Notes: generated by a model from the sequence alone, not told the origin. DNA of 44,753 nucleotides from Pseudomonadota bacterium (GCA_022545455.1 JACZQZ010000006.1:1-44753), one strand, 5' to 3'. Positions 32,470 through 41,520 are shown, numbered from the stretch's first letter. A program made the numbers and translations.

Positions 32470-33789
32470 TCAGCCGCCGCGGTGGTGGTCGCGGAGCGCC
32501 GGCAGATTTTCCACCACCTTGTGGAAGGCGCCGGCCACGTCGTCCAGGTCCGCCTCGGTCATCGGCGGCCGCATGAGCTCGTGGGTGATCACGGTGCCGT
32601 GCGCGGTCTCGGCGTTGGGACACAGGCCGGGCCGGTAATCGGTCTCGCCCTCGTAGAAGGGACAGGCGAACGGGCACCCCAGGTCGCCGTAGGCGATCCG
32701 TTCCTGGTACATGGGCTCCAGGTAAAGCGGGCGCACATAGCCTTCCCCGATCAGCGGGCCTTCGCGCTCGCGCAGAGCGGTCGCCGGCAGTTCCGCCTTC
32801 AGGGCCTTGACGAACGCCGCGCGCGGGATGCCGAGGGCCGCCTCATCGTAGGTGAGCGCGTGGACGTAATAGACATGGCCGTTGCCCGGCGCCACGGCGG
32901 GCAGGGCAAGCCCGGGCAACCCGGCCAGCTTGCCTTCCAGATAGGCCACGTTGGCCTGCCGGGCGGCGATCAGGGCCGGCCCCTTGGCCAGTTGGCAGCG
33001 CGCGATGGCGGCCTCGATCTCGCCCATGCGGAAGTTGAACCCGACCATGTCGATCAGGTTGACGACCCCTTTCCCGCCGACCACCGCCTCGCCGTGGTTG
33101 CGGATGAGCTGCAGGCGTTCGCACAGTCCGTCGTCGTTGGTGGTGACGACGCCGCCCTCGCCGGTGTGGATGTGCTTGTGATAGTTGAAGCTGAACACCC
33201 CCATGTGCCCCAGCGTGCCCACGGGACGCCCCTTATAGGTGGCGAACGGCGCCTGGGCGCAGTCCTCGATGACCACGAGGCCGTGGGCCTCGGCGATCTC
33301 CATGATCGGGTCCATGTCGGCGGCCTGGCCGAAGATGTGGACGACGATGATCGCCTTGGTGCGCGGCGTGACGCGGCTGCGCACGCTTTCCGGATCCAGG
33401 CAGTAGGTTCGGGGGTCGATGTCGGCAAACACCGGCACGGCGTTGAAGACCAGCGCCGCCGTGGCCGAGGCCATCATGGTGTAGGGGGACACGATGACCT
33501 CGTCCCCCGGGCCCACGCCGGCGGCGCCGGCGGCGCTGATTAGGCCGCTGGTCGCCGAGTTGACGGCCACCGCGTGGCGCGCCGCGAACGCCCCGGCCCA
33601 TTCGTCTTCGAAGGCGCGCACCTGGGGTCCGCCGTAAAAGCCCTCGTTCCAGGCGCCCACGTAGCGCGAAAGGATGCCGCTCTCCATCACCGCGCGGACG
33701 GCGTCGATTTCTTCCTTCCCGATCACCGAATAGGCCGGGAAAAGCGTCTTGCGGAGGGGTTCGCCGCCCAGCAAAGCCAGCGTGTTCAC
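32470..33789 (-). CDS. DegT/DnrJ/EryC1 PLP sugar aminotransferase
   Basis: A 439-residue enzyme starting with GTG at 33789 (MNTLALLGG), preceded by GGAGAAATGCC and overlapping the oxidoreductase stop (GTGA). The PLP lysine is Lys205 in GVFSFNYHKHIHTGEGG, with SATSGL (79-84) for phosphate binding and EDCAQA (175-180) for the ring nitrogen aspartate. The family converts keto-sugar nucleotides to amino sugars using glutamate. Together with the upstream oxidoreductase it would give an oxidation-amination pair. Family firm, substrate unknown; SpsC and PseC are functional analogues. Confidence 0.88.
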   Translation of the reverse strand: MNTLALLGGEPLRKTLFPAYSVIGKEEIDAVRAVMESGILSRYVGAWNEGFYGGPQVRAFEDEWAGAFAARHAVAVNSATSGLISAAGAAGVGPGDEVIVSPYTMMASATAALVFNAVPVFADIDPRTYCLDPESVRSRVTPRTKAIIVVHIFGQAADMDPIMEIAEAHGLVVIEDCAQAPFATYKGRPVGTLGHMGVFSFNYHKHIHTGEGGVVTTNDDGLCERLQLIRNHGEAVVGGKGVVNLIDMVGFNFRMGEIEAAIARCQLAKGPALIAARQANVAYLEGKLAGLPGLALPAVAPGNGHVYYVHALTYDEAALGIPRAAFVKALKAELPATALREREGPLIGEGYVRPLYLEPMYQERIAYGDLGCPFACPFYEGETDYRPGLCPNAETAHGTVITHELMRPPMTEADLDDVAGAFHKVVENLPALRDHHRGG

Positions 33790-34823
33790 GGCATTTCTCC
33801 TACGCTCCGTTTCGCCGGCGTTGGCGGGGCCACGGCGTCCGCCATTTCCATCAGCGTGGCGCACACCTCCTCGGCCGCGAGGGCGCTGCGCCCGTCGCTC
33901 GGCAGGTCCGCCTTGCCGTTCACGTGGGCGTGCAGGTTGTCCACCGCCCGGACCATGGCCTGGCCGAATCCGGTTTCCACCCATTCCCCCCTGTCCAGAC
34001 ACTCATACCCGGGATAGAGGGGATTGGCGACCACCTGGCGGCGCCTGAGCACCATGCCCAAGTCCTCGATGACGACGCGGCCGCGCTCCATCATCAGGTC
34101 GATCTCGAAGGTGAAGAACAGGCGGCTGTCGCCGCCGATGAGATAAACCGGCGCGCCGTCCGCCGTGGCGAGCAGGGCGTCCAGGGTCGGGTCCTCGGGC
34201 GTGAAGTCGTGCCGGCGGCGAAACACGGCCTCCGCCGCCAGCGGGCCGATGAGGAACTGCAGGAGGTCGATCATGTGGCTGCCGCAGTTGAGAATTCCCT
34301 TGCTGTAATGGCCGGCGACCGATTGCACCGCTCCCCACGCGCCCTCGGCGATGGACCGCCGCAAAGCGGACATGGACGTGTCCCAGCGGCGGAAGTAGTT
34401 GACCGCCAGCGGCCGCCCGGCGGCCTCGAAGGCCTCGACCATGCGCCGGGATGCGGCCACGTCGCCGGTCAACGGCTTTTCGCAGAACACGGCGCGTACC
34501 GGCATGTCCAGGAGGCCCTCGAGGGTCTCCTCGTGGGCCGCGACGGGGGTACAGACGCTGGCCACGTCGAAGGCAGTCCCGCCCGCCCGGCAGGCCGCCA
34601 GGTCGGAAAAGCCGTCGGCGATCCGCCAGCGTTCCATGAATTCCCGCCGGCGCGCCTCGTCGGGGTCCACGCAGGCGGCGACGGCAAACCCGGGATGGCG
34701 CGCGTAGGCGCCCGCATGGGTGAGGATTTCCGCGCCCTCGCGGGCCTCGTCGTAACCGCCGGCCATGTCGCCGCAGCCGACGATGAGCACGGAGAGGACG
34801 TCAGACGTAGCGGTGGGGCACAT
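33786..34823 (-). CDS. Gfo/Idh/MocA-family NAD(P)-dependent sugar oxidoreductase
   Basis: A 345-residue protein with an N-terminal Rossmann fold (VLIVGCGDMAGGYDE), the family's EKP motif (VFCEKPLTGD) and a C-terminal alpha/beta domain with GILNCGSHMIDLLQFL holding the likely catalytic His. It should oxidise or reduce a sugar, probably making the keto group used by the aminotransferase encoded next. The ATG at 34823 overlaps the spsF-type gene by 23 bp and lacks a clear ribosome site; a GTG at 34790 (MLIVGCGD) is a serious alternative start. Confidence 0.85.
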   Translation of the reverse strand: MCPTATSDVLSVLIVGCGDMAGGYDEAREGAEILTHAGAYARHPGFAVAACVDPDEARRREFMERWRIADGFSDLAACRAGGTAFDVASVCTPVAAHEETLEGLLDMPVRAVFCEKPLTGDVAASRRMVEAFEAAGRPLAVNYFRRWDTSMSALRRSIAEGAWGAVQSVAGHYSKGILNCGSHMIDLLQFLIGPLAAEAVFRRRHDFTPEDPTLDALLATADGAPVYLIGGDSRLFFTFEIDLMMERGRVVIEDLGMVLRRRQVVANPLYPGYECLDRGEWVETGFGQAMVRAVDNLHAHVNGKADLPSDGRSALAAEEVCATLMEMADAVAPPTPAKRSVGEMP

Positions 34824-35544
34824 GGCCGTTGATCTTGCGCAGCTCCGGCCTCCGGCGCAGCAGGGCCATGACGTGGGCCAGCCCGAAGGCGGGGTCCCTG
34901 GGGTACAGCTCGTCGAAGACCTCGACGATCAACCGGTAGTCCTCGATGGTATCCAGGGTGAGCCTCAGCGTCGGATCGGTGAATTCCGCCGGCGCCGCCA
35001 CGTTCTTCACGGAATAGATCTCCGGGTTGCGGTAAATGAAGACGGCGCCGTGCTCGCGGTCGAATGGCTCATGGGTCCTCCGGTCCACGTCGGCAAGGGT
35101 GGCGGTGGAAAAGATCTGGGTGTCCATGCCGATGGGATAGGTGCGCTCCAGGATATTGGACACGTAGTCCACGCCGCTCTCCAGATAGGTCCGGATGCAG
35201 CGGTCGACGACGTCGGGGTCTATCAACGGACAGTCGCCGGTGGTTTCGACGATGACGTCGATGGCATGGGCCTCCGCCGCCCCCAGAAGGCGCTCGGTAA
35301 TGTCCATTTCGCTGCCCCGGTGACACCCCACGCCCAGGCGCCCGGCCAATTCCACGATAGGGTCGTCGGAAGGATCGGTGGTGGTGGCGATGACGATGCC
35401 GGACAGGGACGGCACCCGCTTCAAGCGCTCCACCATCAAATCCAGCATGGGCTTGCCGACCGCCTCCTTGAGCACCTTGCCGGGCAGGCGGGTCGACGTC
35501 ATGCGTGCCTCGATGGTGGCGACAACCCTTTGCTTGCGGCTCAT
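34801..35544 (-). CDS. spsF: SpsF-type cytidylyltransferase
   Basis: A 247-residue nucleotidyltransferase with the SpsF/NeuA-like signature IEARMTSTRLPGKVL (11-25), ETTGDCPLIDPDVVDRC for metal and substrate binding, and DTQIFSTATL. SpsF proteins sit with NeuB- and PseG-type genes, as here, and probably activate a 3-deoxy acidic sugar with CTP. This one stands in the place of a classical PseF. GGAGACC lies upstream of the ATG, 35 bp after pseI. Confidence 0.85.
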   Translation of the reverse strand: MSRKQRVVATIEARMTSTRLPGKVLKEAVGKPMLDLMVERLKRVPSLSGIVIATTTDPSDDPIVELAGRLGVGCHRGSEMDITERLLGAAEAHAIDVIVETTGDCPLIDPDVVDRCIRTYLESGVDYVSNILERTYPIGMDTQIFSTATLADVDRRTHEPFDREHGAVFIYRNPEIYSVKNVAAPAEFTDPTLRLTLDTIEDYRLIVEVFDELYPRDPAFGLAHVMALLRRRPELRKINGHVPHRYV

Positions 35545-35579
35545 GGAACGGTCTCCGCCTCTGCCACTGCAGCGGCAAT

Positions 35580-36635
35580 CTAAACGTTCTTGGCCACCAT
35601 GTCCCAGTCCAGGGCCGTGCCCCGCTTCAAGGGACGGGCGGCGCGTTTGCCCAGGACATCGGGCAGATGCTTGGGCGGCAGGCCGTGGCCCGGACGGATG
35701 GAGCGCAGGTTGCGCTCGGTGAAGGGATCGCCGGCGGCCACGTCCTCGACCACGTACAGCGAGCGGCGGAAAAGCGCGTTGCCGCGCTCGCTTTCGGCGC
35801 GCTTATAGGTGACCTCGCCCAGGGCCTCCCATGCCGCGCGGCAGCCCTCGACCAGGGCGGCGAGCTCGCCGGGCTCCAGGGAAAAGGCGGCGTCGAGACC
35901 GCCGTCGGCGCGGCTGAGCGTGACGTGCTTCTCGATGAGTGAGGCCCCCAGCGCCACCGCCGCCACCGGAACGGCAATCCCCGGCGTATGGTCGGACAGA
36001 CCGGCGACCACGGAGAAGGTTCGAACCAGGTCCGCCATGGTGCGCAGGTTGGCCTCGGCGGGCATGCTCGGGTAGCCGCTCACGCAATGAAGCAGCATCA
36101 GATCCCGGCACCCGGCCCCGCGCGCCGCCGCTACCGCCTCGCCGATCTCGTCGGCGTCCGCCAGGCCGGTGGACAGGATCAGCGGTTTTCCCGTCGCCGC
36201 CGCGCGCTCGATGAGGGGCAGGTCGATGACCTCGAACGAGGCGATCTTGTAGGCGGGCGCATCCAGGGTCTCGAGGAAATCCACCGCGGTTGCGTCGAAC
36301 GGCGAGCTGAAGACGGCGATATCCAGCTCGCGCCCCTTGGCGAACAGGGCCTCGTGCCACTCCCACGGGGTGTGCGCCTCGTCGTAGAGCCTATACAGCG
36401 TGTAGCCGTCCCAGGGCCCGCCGGTGATGCGGAATTCGGGACCGTCGTGATCGATGGTGAGCGTGTCGGCGGTATAGGTCTGCAGCTTGACCGCATCGGC
36501 GCCGGCCCGTTTCGCCGCCTCCAGGATGGCGAAGGCGCGCTCCTTGTCGCCGTTGTGGTTGCCCGACATCTCGGCGACGATGTAGGGCGGATGCCCGGGG
36601 CCGATGGCGCGCCCGTGGATGGCGAAGCCGGTCAT
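35580..36635 (-). CDS. pseI: Pseudaminic (nonulosonic) acid synthase PseI/NeuB family
   Basis: A 351-residue enzyme starting [10 protein letters not shown] at 36635; GGAGCCGAGG precedes it and the ATG overlaps the formyltransferase stop (ATGA). The TIM-barrel start [55 protein letters not shown] and EKHVTL are NeuB-family motifs, and YTADTLT favours the PseI branch. A C-terminal SAF/antifreeze-like domain is present ([16 protein letters not shown]...[11 protein letters not shown]). It condenses a 2,4-diamino-type hexose with phosphoenolpyruvate to a nine-carbon acid. Confidence 0.9.
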   Translation of the reverse strand: MTGFAIHGRAIGPGHPPYIVAEMSGNHNGDKERAFAILEAAKRAGADAVKLQTYTADTLTIDHDGPEFRITGGPWDGYTLYRLYDEAHTPWEWHEALFAKGRELDIAVFSSPFDATAVDFLETLDAPAYKIASFEVIDLPLIERAAATGKPLILSTGLADADEIGEAVAAARGAGCRDLMLLHCVSGYPSMPAEANLRTMADLVRTFSVVAGLSDHTPGIAVPVAAVALGASLIEKHVTLSRADGGLDAAFSLEPGELAALVEGCRAAWEALGEVTYKRAESERGNALFRRSLYVVEDVAAGDPFTERNLRSIRPGHGLPPKHLPDVLGKRAARPLKRGTALDWDMVAKNV

Positions 36636-37231
36636 GGCCTCGGCTCCAGCCCAGCCACTTCCGCACAGGGCAGGCTCCAATCCTTCAGCGCCCACCGGAA
36701 CGGCTCGATGTCGATGCGCTTGTGGTTGCCGCCGCCGGGGCCTTGCTCACGGGGGCCGATTTCGCCATCACGGATACCCGCCCAGTGCGTGGCGAAAAGG
36801 CCCTCCACGGTAGCGCTCAGGGCCTTGTGGCTGGATGCCAGCGTATGATTCGAGCCATAGAGGCTGTGCTCGCTGGCCACCAGCACAGGGCCGGTATCAA
36901 GGCCCTTATCGACTTGGTGAATCGTGACGCCCTTGGGGGTGTCTTCGCGCCAGGACCAGAAGTTCGGGTCGGCGCCCCGGTTCCAGGGCAGCAGGCTGAT
37001 ATGGAGGTTGATGATACGGCCCTTGTAGTGGCGCCAATAGAAGTCGTCGCGCAGGACATAGGGCCAGCCGTAGAGGACAATCCACTCGGGCCGTAAAGCG
37101 TCGGGGGGCACGGCGAATTCCCGGTCATCGGCCGGCAAGATGGTATCCACGCTGTCCCCCGCACGCTTGAATGTGGGCAGCAGGGCGCCCGCGTAGGGGC
37201 TCAGGAGCAGGACATTGACGGGGCCGGCCAT
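36632..37231 (-). CDS. Sugar N-formyltransferase-like enzyme
   Basis: A 199-residue protein with the formyltransferase core: [19 protein letters not shown] (74-92) with Asn75 and His77, and [15 protein letters not shown] with Asp112, the Asn-His-Asp triad of the methionyl-tRNA formyltransferase/GART family. It is much shorter than methionyl-tRNA formyltransferase and lies between pseG and pseI, so its acceptor is probably an amino-sugar precursor or the finished nonulosonate, with 10-formyl-tetrahydrofolate as donor. AGGAGG and AAGGAA lie upstream. The acceptor is inferred. Confidence 0.82.
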   Translation of the reverse strand: MAGPVNVLLLSPYAGALLPTFKRAGDSVDTILPADDREFAVPPDALRPEWIVLYGWPYVLRDDFYWRHYKGRIINLHISLLPWNRGADPNFWSWREDTPKGVTIHQVDKGLDTGPVLVASEHSLYGSNHTLASSHKALSATVEGLFATHWAGIRDGEIGPREQGPGGGNHKRIDIEPFRWALKDWSLPCAEVAGLEPRP

Positions 37232-37267
37232 GGCTTGGATTCCTTTACCTCCTCTGCCCTGCCGGGA

Positions 37268-38401
37268 TCAGGAATGTAAGGACGCATCGCCGCGCCGCGC
37301 CAGGCGCAGGGTTTCGGGTATGCCGTCGCGCCCGCGCTCGGCCGGCAGGTGGTCGACGACGATACGCGCCACGCCGCGGCCGTCGCACAGGTTCGCCGCC
37401 GCCAGAGCCATCCGCCGGCGCTCGTCCGCCGACCGGCAGAGATCATCCACCGCGGCGGCCACGTGCGTGGCCGTGATGCCCGCCGGCGCCTCGAGGATTC
37501 GCGCCGCTCCCGCCCCGGCCAGGCCCTCCGCCCCGGCGCGCTGATTCTCCGCCACCACCAGGACCACGGCCGGCAGCCCCAGGCAACAGCGCTCCCACGA
37601 TGCCGTGCCGGCGGCGCCCACGGCGATGTCCGCCGCCGCCATCAACGCCGCCATGTTCCCGGCGCCGACCGTCACGGTCACCGGCATCTTCCCCGACAGG
37701 GCCCTGGCCTGGGCGCGCACGGCGGCCAGGTGCGGCGCGCCGGCGCCCATCACCACGTCCACCTCCGCCGCCACGCCGGCGCGGGCAAGGCCTTCCAGGA
37801 CCGTGGCGGTGACGTTGTCGGGATCGGTGGCGCCGAGGGACACCAGGATTCGGCGCACCGGTCCGCCCGCGCGGCGCCGTTTCAAGGCGGCCCCGCGCGC
37901 CGCCGCGAACTGGGGCCTGAGCAGCGCATAGCGGGGTCCCAGCAACAGGCGGCAGCCGCCGGGCACGAGCGCCCCATAGTCTTCGGCCCGTCTGCCGGGT
38001 GCCTGGTCAAGCAAGGAGTCGCAGTCATGGGCGCGGTCGGCCAGATCGTCGATGACCATCACCCGCCGGGCCCAGGGCCGGCAGGCGCCCTCGAAAGCGG
38101 CGCCGCGCCCGTAGTGATCGACCACGAGGAGGCCGCAGCCCCCAGGCCAGCGCCCGGCAAGGGTGCTTGACTCCGCGTCCGCGGCGCAATCCAATTCCAG
38201 GCGTTCGTGGCCGCACCGCTCGAGCGCCGGCACGACAGCGGACGCGGCCGCCCCGCTGGCCAGGGCGCAGCGCCAGCCGGACGCCGCCAGGGCGTCGGCG
38301 AGCGCCAGGCAGCGCACGGCGTGCCCGGCCCCGGTCAAGGGCGAGGCGTCGAACCGGAATACGGCCAGTGGGCTGTTGGTGCTGTTCAAGGACGCCGCCA
38401 T
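37268..38401 (-). CDS. pseG: PseG-type UDP-sugar hydrolase
   Basis: A 377-residue GT-B-like hydrolase. The start at 38401 (MAASLNS) has AGAGGAGCC upstream. FRFDASPLTGAGHAVRCLALADAL (13-36) is the PseG nucleotide-sugar loop; VVDHYGRG, ILVSLGATDPDNVT, NMAALMAAADIAVGAAGTASWERCCLGLPAVVLVVAENQ complete the family pattern. PseG removes UDP from UDP-2,4-diacetamido-trideoxy-altrose to give the free sugar used by PseI. The unusual Ala/Gly-rich N-terminal lobe is as divergent as SpsG. It opens the seven-gene operon, 127 bp after flaF copy 2. Confidence 0.85.
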   Translation of the reverse strand: MAASLNSTNSPLAVFRFDASPLTGAGHAVRCLALADALAASGWRCALASGAAASAVVPALERCGHERLELDCAADAESSTLAGRWPGGCGLLVVDHYGRGAAFEGACRPWARRVMVIDDLADRAHDCDSLLDQAPGRRAEDYGALVPGGCRLLLGPRYALLRPQFAAARGAALKRRRAGGPVRRILVSLGATDPDNVTATVLEGLARAGVAAEVDVVMGAGAPHLAAVRAQARALSGKMPVTVTVGAGNMAALMAAADIAVGAAGTASWERCCLGLPAVVLVVAENQRAGAEGLAGAGAARILEAPAGITATHVAAAVDDLCRSADERRRMALAAANLCDGRGVARIVVDHLPAERGRDGIPETLRLARRGDASLHS

Positions 38402-38528
38402 TGGGGGCTCCTCTGCCGCGCGCCGGGGGCGGTGGGCCGGTGAGACCCATGGTCCCCGGTCATCCGCCAAAGGGTGCCACGTGTAACCGCGCAATGGAAG
38501 CGCCGGGCGGCAGCGGGGGGCCCGGATG

Positions 38529-39026
38529 CTAGATGGTCTTGTCCACGGAAATGTGCAGTTGCGCGGACGCCTGCTCCGCGCCCTCGTCTCCGGCGTGTTC
38601 CAGGGTATGCGTGTTCTCAACCTCTTCCACCGTCCTTTTCAAGCCGTCCAACAGGCCGCCCGCAATATCCCTGTTGATGTTGACGAGAACCTCGATTTTT
38701 TCCGTCGTCGGCTCGGCGATGGCGCCCACCGTGTGCTGATCGATGTACTTGCAGAGCGTCAGCATGTTCATTCGCACGTCTTCGGGAACATCGCTTTCGC
38801 CCGTGGTCAGTTCGACCTGGAAGATGGTCCACAGACGCCAGTTAAGGCGCAGGGCTTCCCGCATTTTCTCCTTGGCGTTTTCGGCGGCGGTGGCTTCGGC
38901 CATGCGCCGGGCCGCTTCGATCAGCGCCCAGGCCTCCGTGTATTGCGGCAATCCACCCTGGGGAATGGTGGCGTAACCCGCCTGCGCGGCGTTGCCGTAC
39001 GTGGTCGCCTGATTTTCCTGAGACAT
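38529..39026 (-). CDS. flaF: FlaF-family flagellin regulator, copy 2
   Basis: A 165-residue helical protein. An N-terminal extension (about 1-30, with GNAAQAGYATI) precedes the FlaF core: AWALIEAARRMAEA, KEKMREALRLNWRLWTIFQVELT, SDVPEDVRMNMLTLCKYIDQHTV and KIEVLVNINRDIAGGLLDGL. It is longer and clearly different from copy 1 at 30853; its extra C-terminal tail is acidic. A good Shine-Dalgarno (CCAGGAGTAACC before ATG) is present. Lying first in the block before pseG, it may be co-transcribed with the sugar genes. Imperfect direct repeats lie 190-260 bp upstream. Confidence 0.8.
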   Translation of the reverse strand: MSQENQATTYGNAAQAGYATIPQGGLPQYTEAWALIEAARRMAEATAAENAKEKMREALRLNWRLWTIFQVELTTGESDVPEDVRMNMLTLCKYIDQHTVGAIAEPTTEKIEVLVNINRDIAGGLLDGLKRTVEEVENTHTLEHAGDEGAEQASAQLHISVDKTI

Positions 39027-39362
39027 GGTTACTCCTGGTTCCTAAACCGTTCGAGAAAGCCGAACCCGTGCCCGGCGACATCCGCCACAGGCGCCGATTG
39101 GCACCTCCCGACGAAGGGAGGCCGCCCCGGTGAACCGGCGCGCCGCCTGTGCCGCCTGTGCCGCCACTGCGGGCCATATACCGCAGCAATAGTTATCAAA
39201 ATGTTAGCAAAATAGGAGCGGCACCAATATTACCCGTTCGGATAGGAACGGAAGCGGCGCAATAATACCCCGTTCGGATAGGACCTGTTCGCCCGGACGG
39301 GAAGCCGCCGGCACGGCACCAGCGCTTCGGCCACGCGCCGCCGGTGGGCGCCAGTGGGATGA
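39027..39362. other. Intergenic region upstream of flaF copy 2
   Basis: No gene is seen. An AT-rich segment (39185-39215, with TTAGCAAAATAGG) inside GC-rich DNA and the direct repeats at 39212-39283 make it a likely promoter region for flaF and the pse operon. A CGCCTGTGC pair near 39145-39165 is a small local repeat. Confidence 0.6.
39212..39283. repeat. Imperfect tandem repeat upstream of flaF copy 2
   Basis: CCGTTCGGATAGGA occurs at 39234-39247 and 39270-39283, exactly 36 bp apart, with similar flanks (ATTACCC and ATACCCC before, GCGGCGC and GCGGCAC elements within). ATAGGA recurs at 39212-39217. The octamer GGATAGGA is also found at 31361-31368, upstream of flaF copy 1. Confidence 0.8.
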
Positions 39363-41387
39363 TCAGGGCGAGGCTTCGGTGTTCGCCGGTGCGCGGGTGC
39401 CGGCCTGTCCCTTCTTTCGCACCCGTTTTTTCTTTTTTTCTTTCGACTTGGCGAAATTCCTCAACAGCATCTGCACGTACGCGCCCTCCAGCACCCTGGT
39501 GAAGGCGGCGCAATCGCACAAGTCGGACTTGGCCACTTCGCCCCGCAGCGTCCGGCGAATCTTCGCCAGCCGGGGAATGTCGCCGGCGAGCGCGGCGGCG
39601 TTCTTCACGAACGCCTCGTCCGAGTGCGCCACCCATTCCTCTTTGCCGGCCGAACGCAGGATGCTGGCCGAGACGAGCGCCGAACGCCGCGTTCCCGCCA
39701 GGGTGAGCACCGGAATTCCCGCCATCAGAGACTCGCAGGTCTCGGCGGCCCCCGACACGGGGAAGGTGTCCAACATCACGTCCACCTGGACAAAATACGT
39801 CGGGTCGTCCATCTCGTCTTCGGACGTGGCATGGAAGGAAACGCGCTCCAGCACGCCCGAATCGGCAAACAGCTCCCGGACCCGGGTCTTGCTTTCCGCA
39901 CAGATGGTCTGCACGCCGCCAAGCAAAAGGCGCGATTCGGGAACCGCGCACAGCACCTTGGCCCAAAGCCCGGCCACCGAAGGATTGAGCCTGGCCAGAT
40001 CGCACACGCCGCCGAAGGTGACGAAACCGTTCTTCTTCGCCGGTGAACTTCTCGACCGGCCGCCATCCAGGGTAATGGTTTTCGCCTCGAACGCGACCAG
40101 GCCGCATTCCAGCTCCATGCACGTCTCGCCGGCGGTATGGGCGTCGTCGGCATCGCGGGTGACCGGATCCGAGATCACGTAGTCGATCGCCCCGAGCCCG
40201 GATGCATGGGGCCAGGATAACCAGCTGACCTGCACCGGGGCCGGCTTGCGCGCGAGAACGGCGAGACGCTGATCGTTATCGTAGCCGCACAGATCGATAA
40301 CGATGTCCAGGTCGTCGCCGGCCATGATGCGCGCCGCCGTGTCGTCGTCCACGTCCTGGAAGTGCTGCCAATGGCTGGCGTAGCCCTTGAGCCCGGTCGT
40401 GTAGATGTCCTCGTAAATGGTCAAATGATAGCAGTACACCTCGAACCGGCGCTTGTCGTGGGACTTGAGTACGGCCTCGATGAAGGGAAGCCGCGGATCG
40501 TCGCAAAAAGCGTCCGAAAGGTATCCGATGCGGATCCGTCTTCCTCCGGAGAAGGCCTGCCTGTCGGAGAGATCGACTCTGTCCGCCTTCGCCAGGATCT
40601 TTTCGCCCAGCGCCTTGGCCTCTTGCGGAAAGGCGCGCCATTCCGCCTCGGGAAAGTACGCCAGTGCGGCCGTGGTCCGCGAGTGAAGATCCGCGTCCCC
40701 GGGGGCCAGGGACACCGCCCGTTCATGGCAGGCGCGTCCGTCGTCGAACCGGCCCAGGTGAATCAGGGCGTGGCCGGCATATTCGTGCGCCTCGCCGTCA
40801 CTGGGATCCAAGTCGACCGCGGCCTTGAACGCAGCCAATGCCTGCCCGTATTCGCCGCGCGCCGCCAACGCGCGCCCAAGCAGCAGATGGCAGGCGCCGT
40901 TCTCTGCGTCGATCCTCAGTTCCTTCTCGCAATATTCGGCCGCTTTTTTGTAGTCGCGTTTGTGGAACATCACCAAGGCGTTGATGAAGCGGGGCGAAAG
41001 CCCGGGATTCAGCAGCACCGCCATGTAGTCCCGGAACTCCCACGGAATGAGGGCGGTCAAATCCTCGTTCGGCTGCAGGGCGGTGGCGAGCTTGGCGTAG
41101 TAAAGCCCCTCCGACAGTTTCCCCACCCGGGTGTTGATGATGGCCAGGGCGTCGGCGTAATCCCGGCAGTCCGGGTCCAGATTGTGGGCGCGCTCGATCA
41201 GGGTCAGCGCCCGCCCGGCATCGTCCATCTGAAAGGCCACGATGCCAAGCATGCAAATCGCCTCGGGATTTTCGGGCTCGGCGGCAAGAGCCTTGTTGGT
41301 TTCGTCGATCGCCTTTTCCAGATCGTCGCTGAAAAGGAACCCGGACGCCCTTTTGAGACTCTCAGAGTATTCCGTACCGCTTTCCAT
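39363..41387 (-). CDS. TPR-GT41 (SPINDLY/OGT-like) protein, divergent catalytic residues
   Basis: A 674-residue protein starting MESGTEYSES at 41387 (GAGGTG upstream). TPR helices fill about 8-245. The GT41 part follows: RIRIGYLSDAF (285-295), APVQVSWLSWPHASGLGAIDYVISD (383-407), VTFGGVCDLARLNPSVAGLWAKVL (456-479) and DTFPVSGAAETCESLMAGIPVLTLAG (540-565). Family members add GlcNAc or other sugars to Ser/Thr. Several residues conserved in active members differ here: an Asp-Asp-Pro replaces the His-containing segment after GYLSDAF, Arg466 stands at the usual Lys, and Arg568 at the usual His. A Lys-rich tail follows (KSKEKKKKRVRKKG). Next to a Maf gene and flagellin it may glycosylate flagellin, or have become a binding protein. 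Confidence 0.82.
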   Translation of the reverse strand: MESGTEYSESLKRASGFLFSDDLEKAIDETNKALAAEPENPEAICMLGIVAFQMDDAGRALTLIERAHNLDPDCRDYADALAIINTRVGKLSEGLYYAKLATALQPNEDLTALIPWEFRDYMAVLLNPGLSPRFINALVMFHKRDYKKAAEYCEKELRIDAENGACHLLLGRALAARGEYGQALAAFKAAVDLDPSDGEAHEYAGHALIHLGRFDDGRACHERAVSLAPGDADLHSRTTAALAYFPEAEWRAFPQEAKALGEKILAKADRVDLSDRQAFSGGRRIRIGYLSDAFCDDPRLPFIEAVLKSHDKRRFEVYCYHLTIYEDIYTTGLKGYASHWQHFQDVDDDTAARIMAGDDLDIVIDLCGYDNDQRLAVLARKPAPVQVSWLSWPHASGLGAIDYVISDPVTRDADDAHTAGETCMELECGLVAFEAKTITLDGGRSRSSPAKKNGFVTFGGVCDLARLNPSVAGLWAKVLCAVPESRLLLGGVQTICAESKTRVRELFADSGVLERVSFHATSEDEMDDPTYFVQVDVMLDTFPVSGAAETCESLMAGIPVLTLAGTRRSALVSASILRSAGKEEWVAHSDEAFVKNAAALAGDIPRLAKIRRTLRGEVAKSDLCDCAAFTRVLEGAYVQMLLRNFAKSKEKKKKRVRKKGQAGTRAPANTEASP

Positions 41388-41520
41388 GGAAGGCACCTCA
41401 ATGTTGGCCACACACCTTAGAGACTCCGCTCCCGCGAACCCAGCCCCCGCCCACGGGGACCCCCGGCGCCCGTGGCGGCGGGATATTCCGCCCGCCCGGC
41501 GCACCGGCCGCGCCGCACGG

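Noticed and set aside
39480-39800. Maf-like or flagellin fragments in the GT41 gene
   Set aside because: The frame is intact to its stop codon and gives a continuous GT41 C-terminus.
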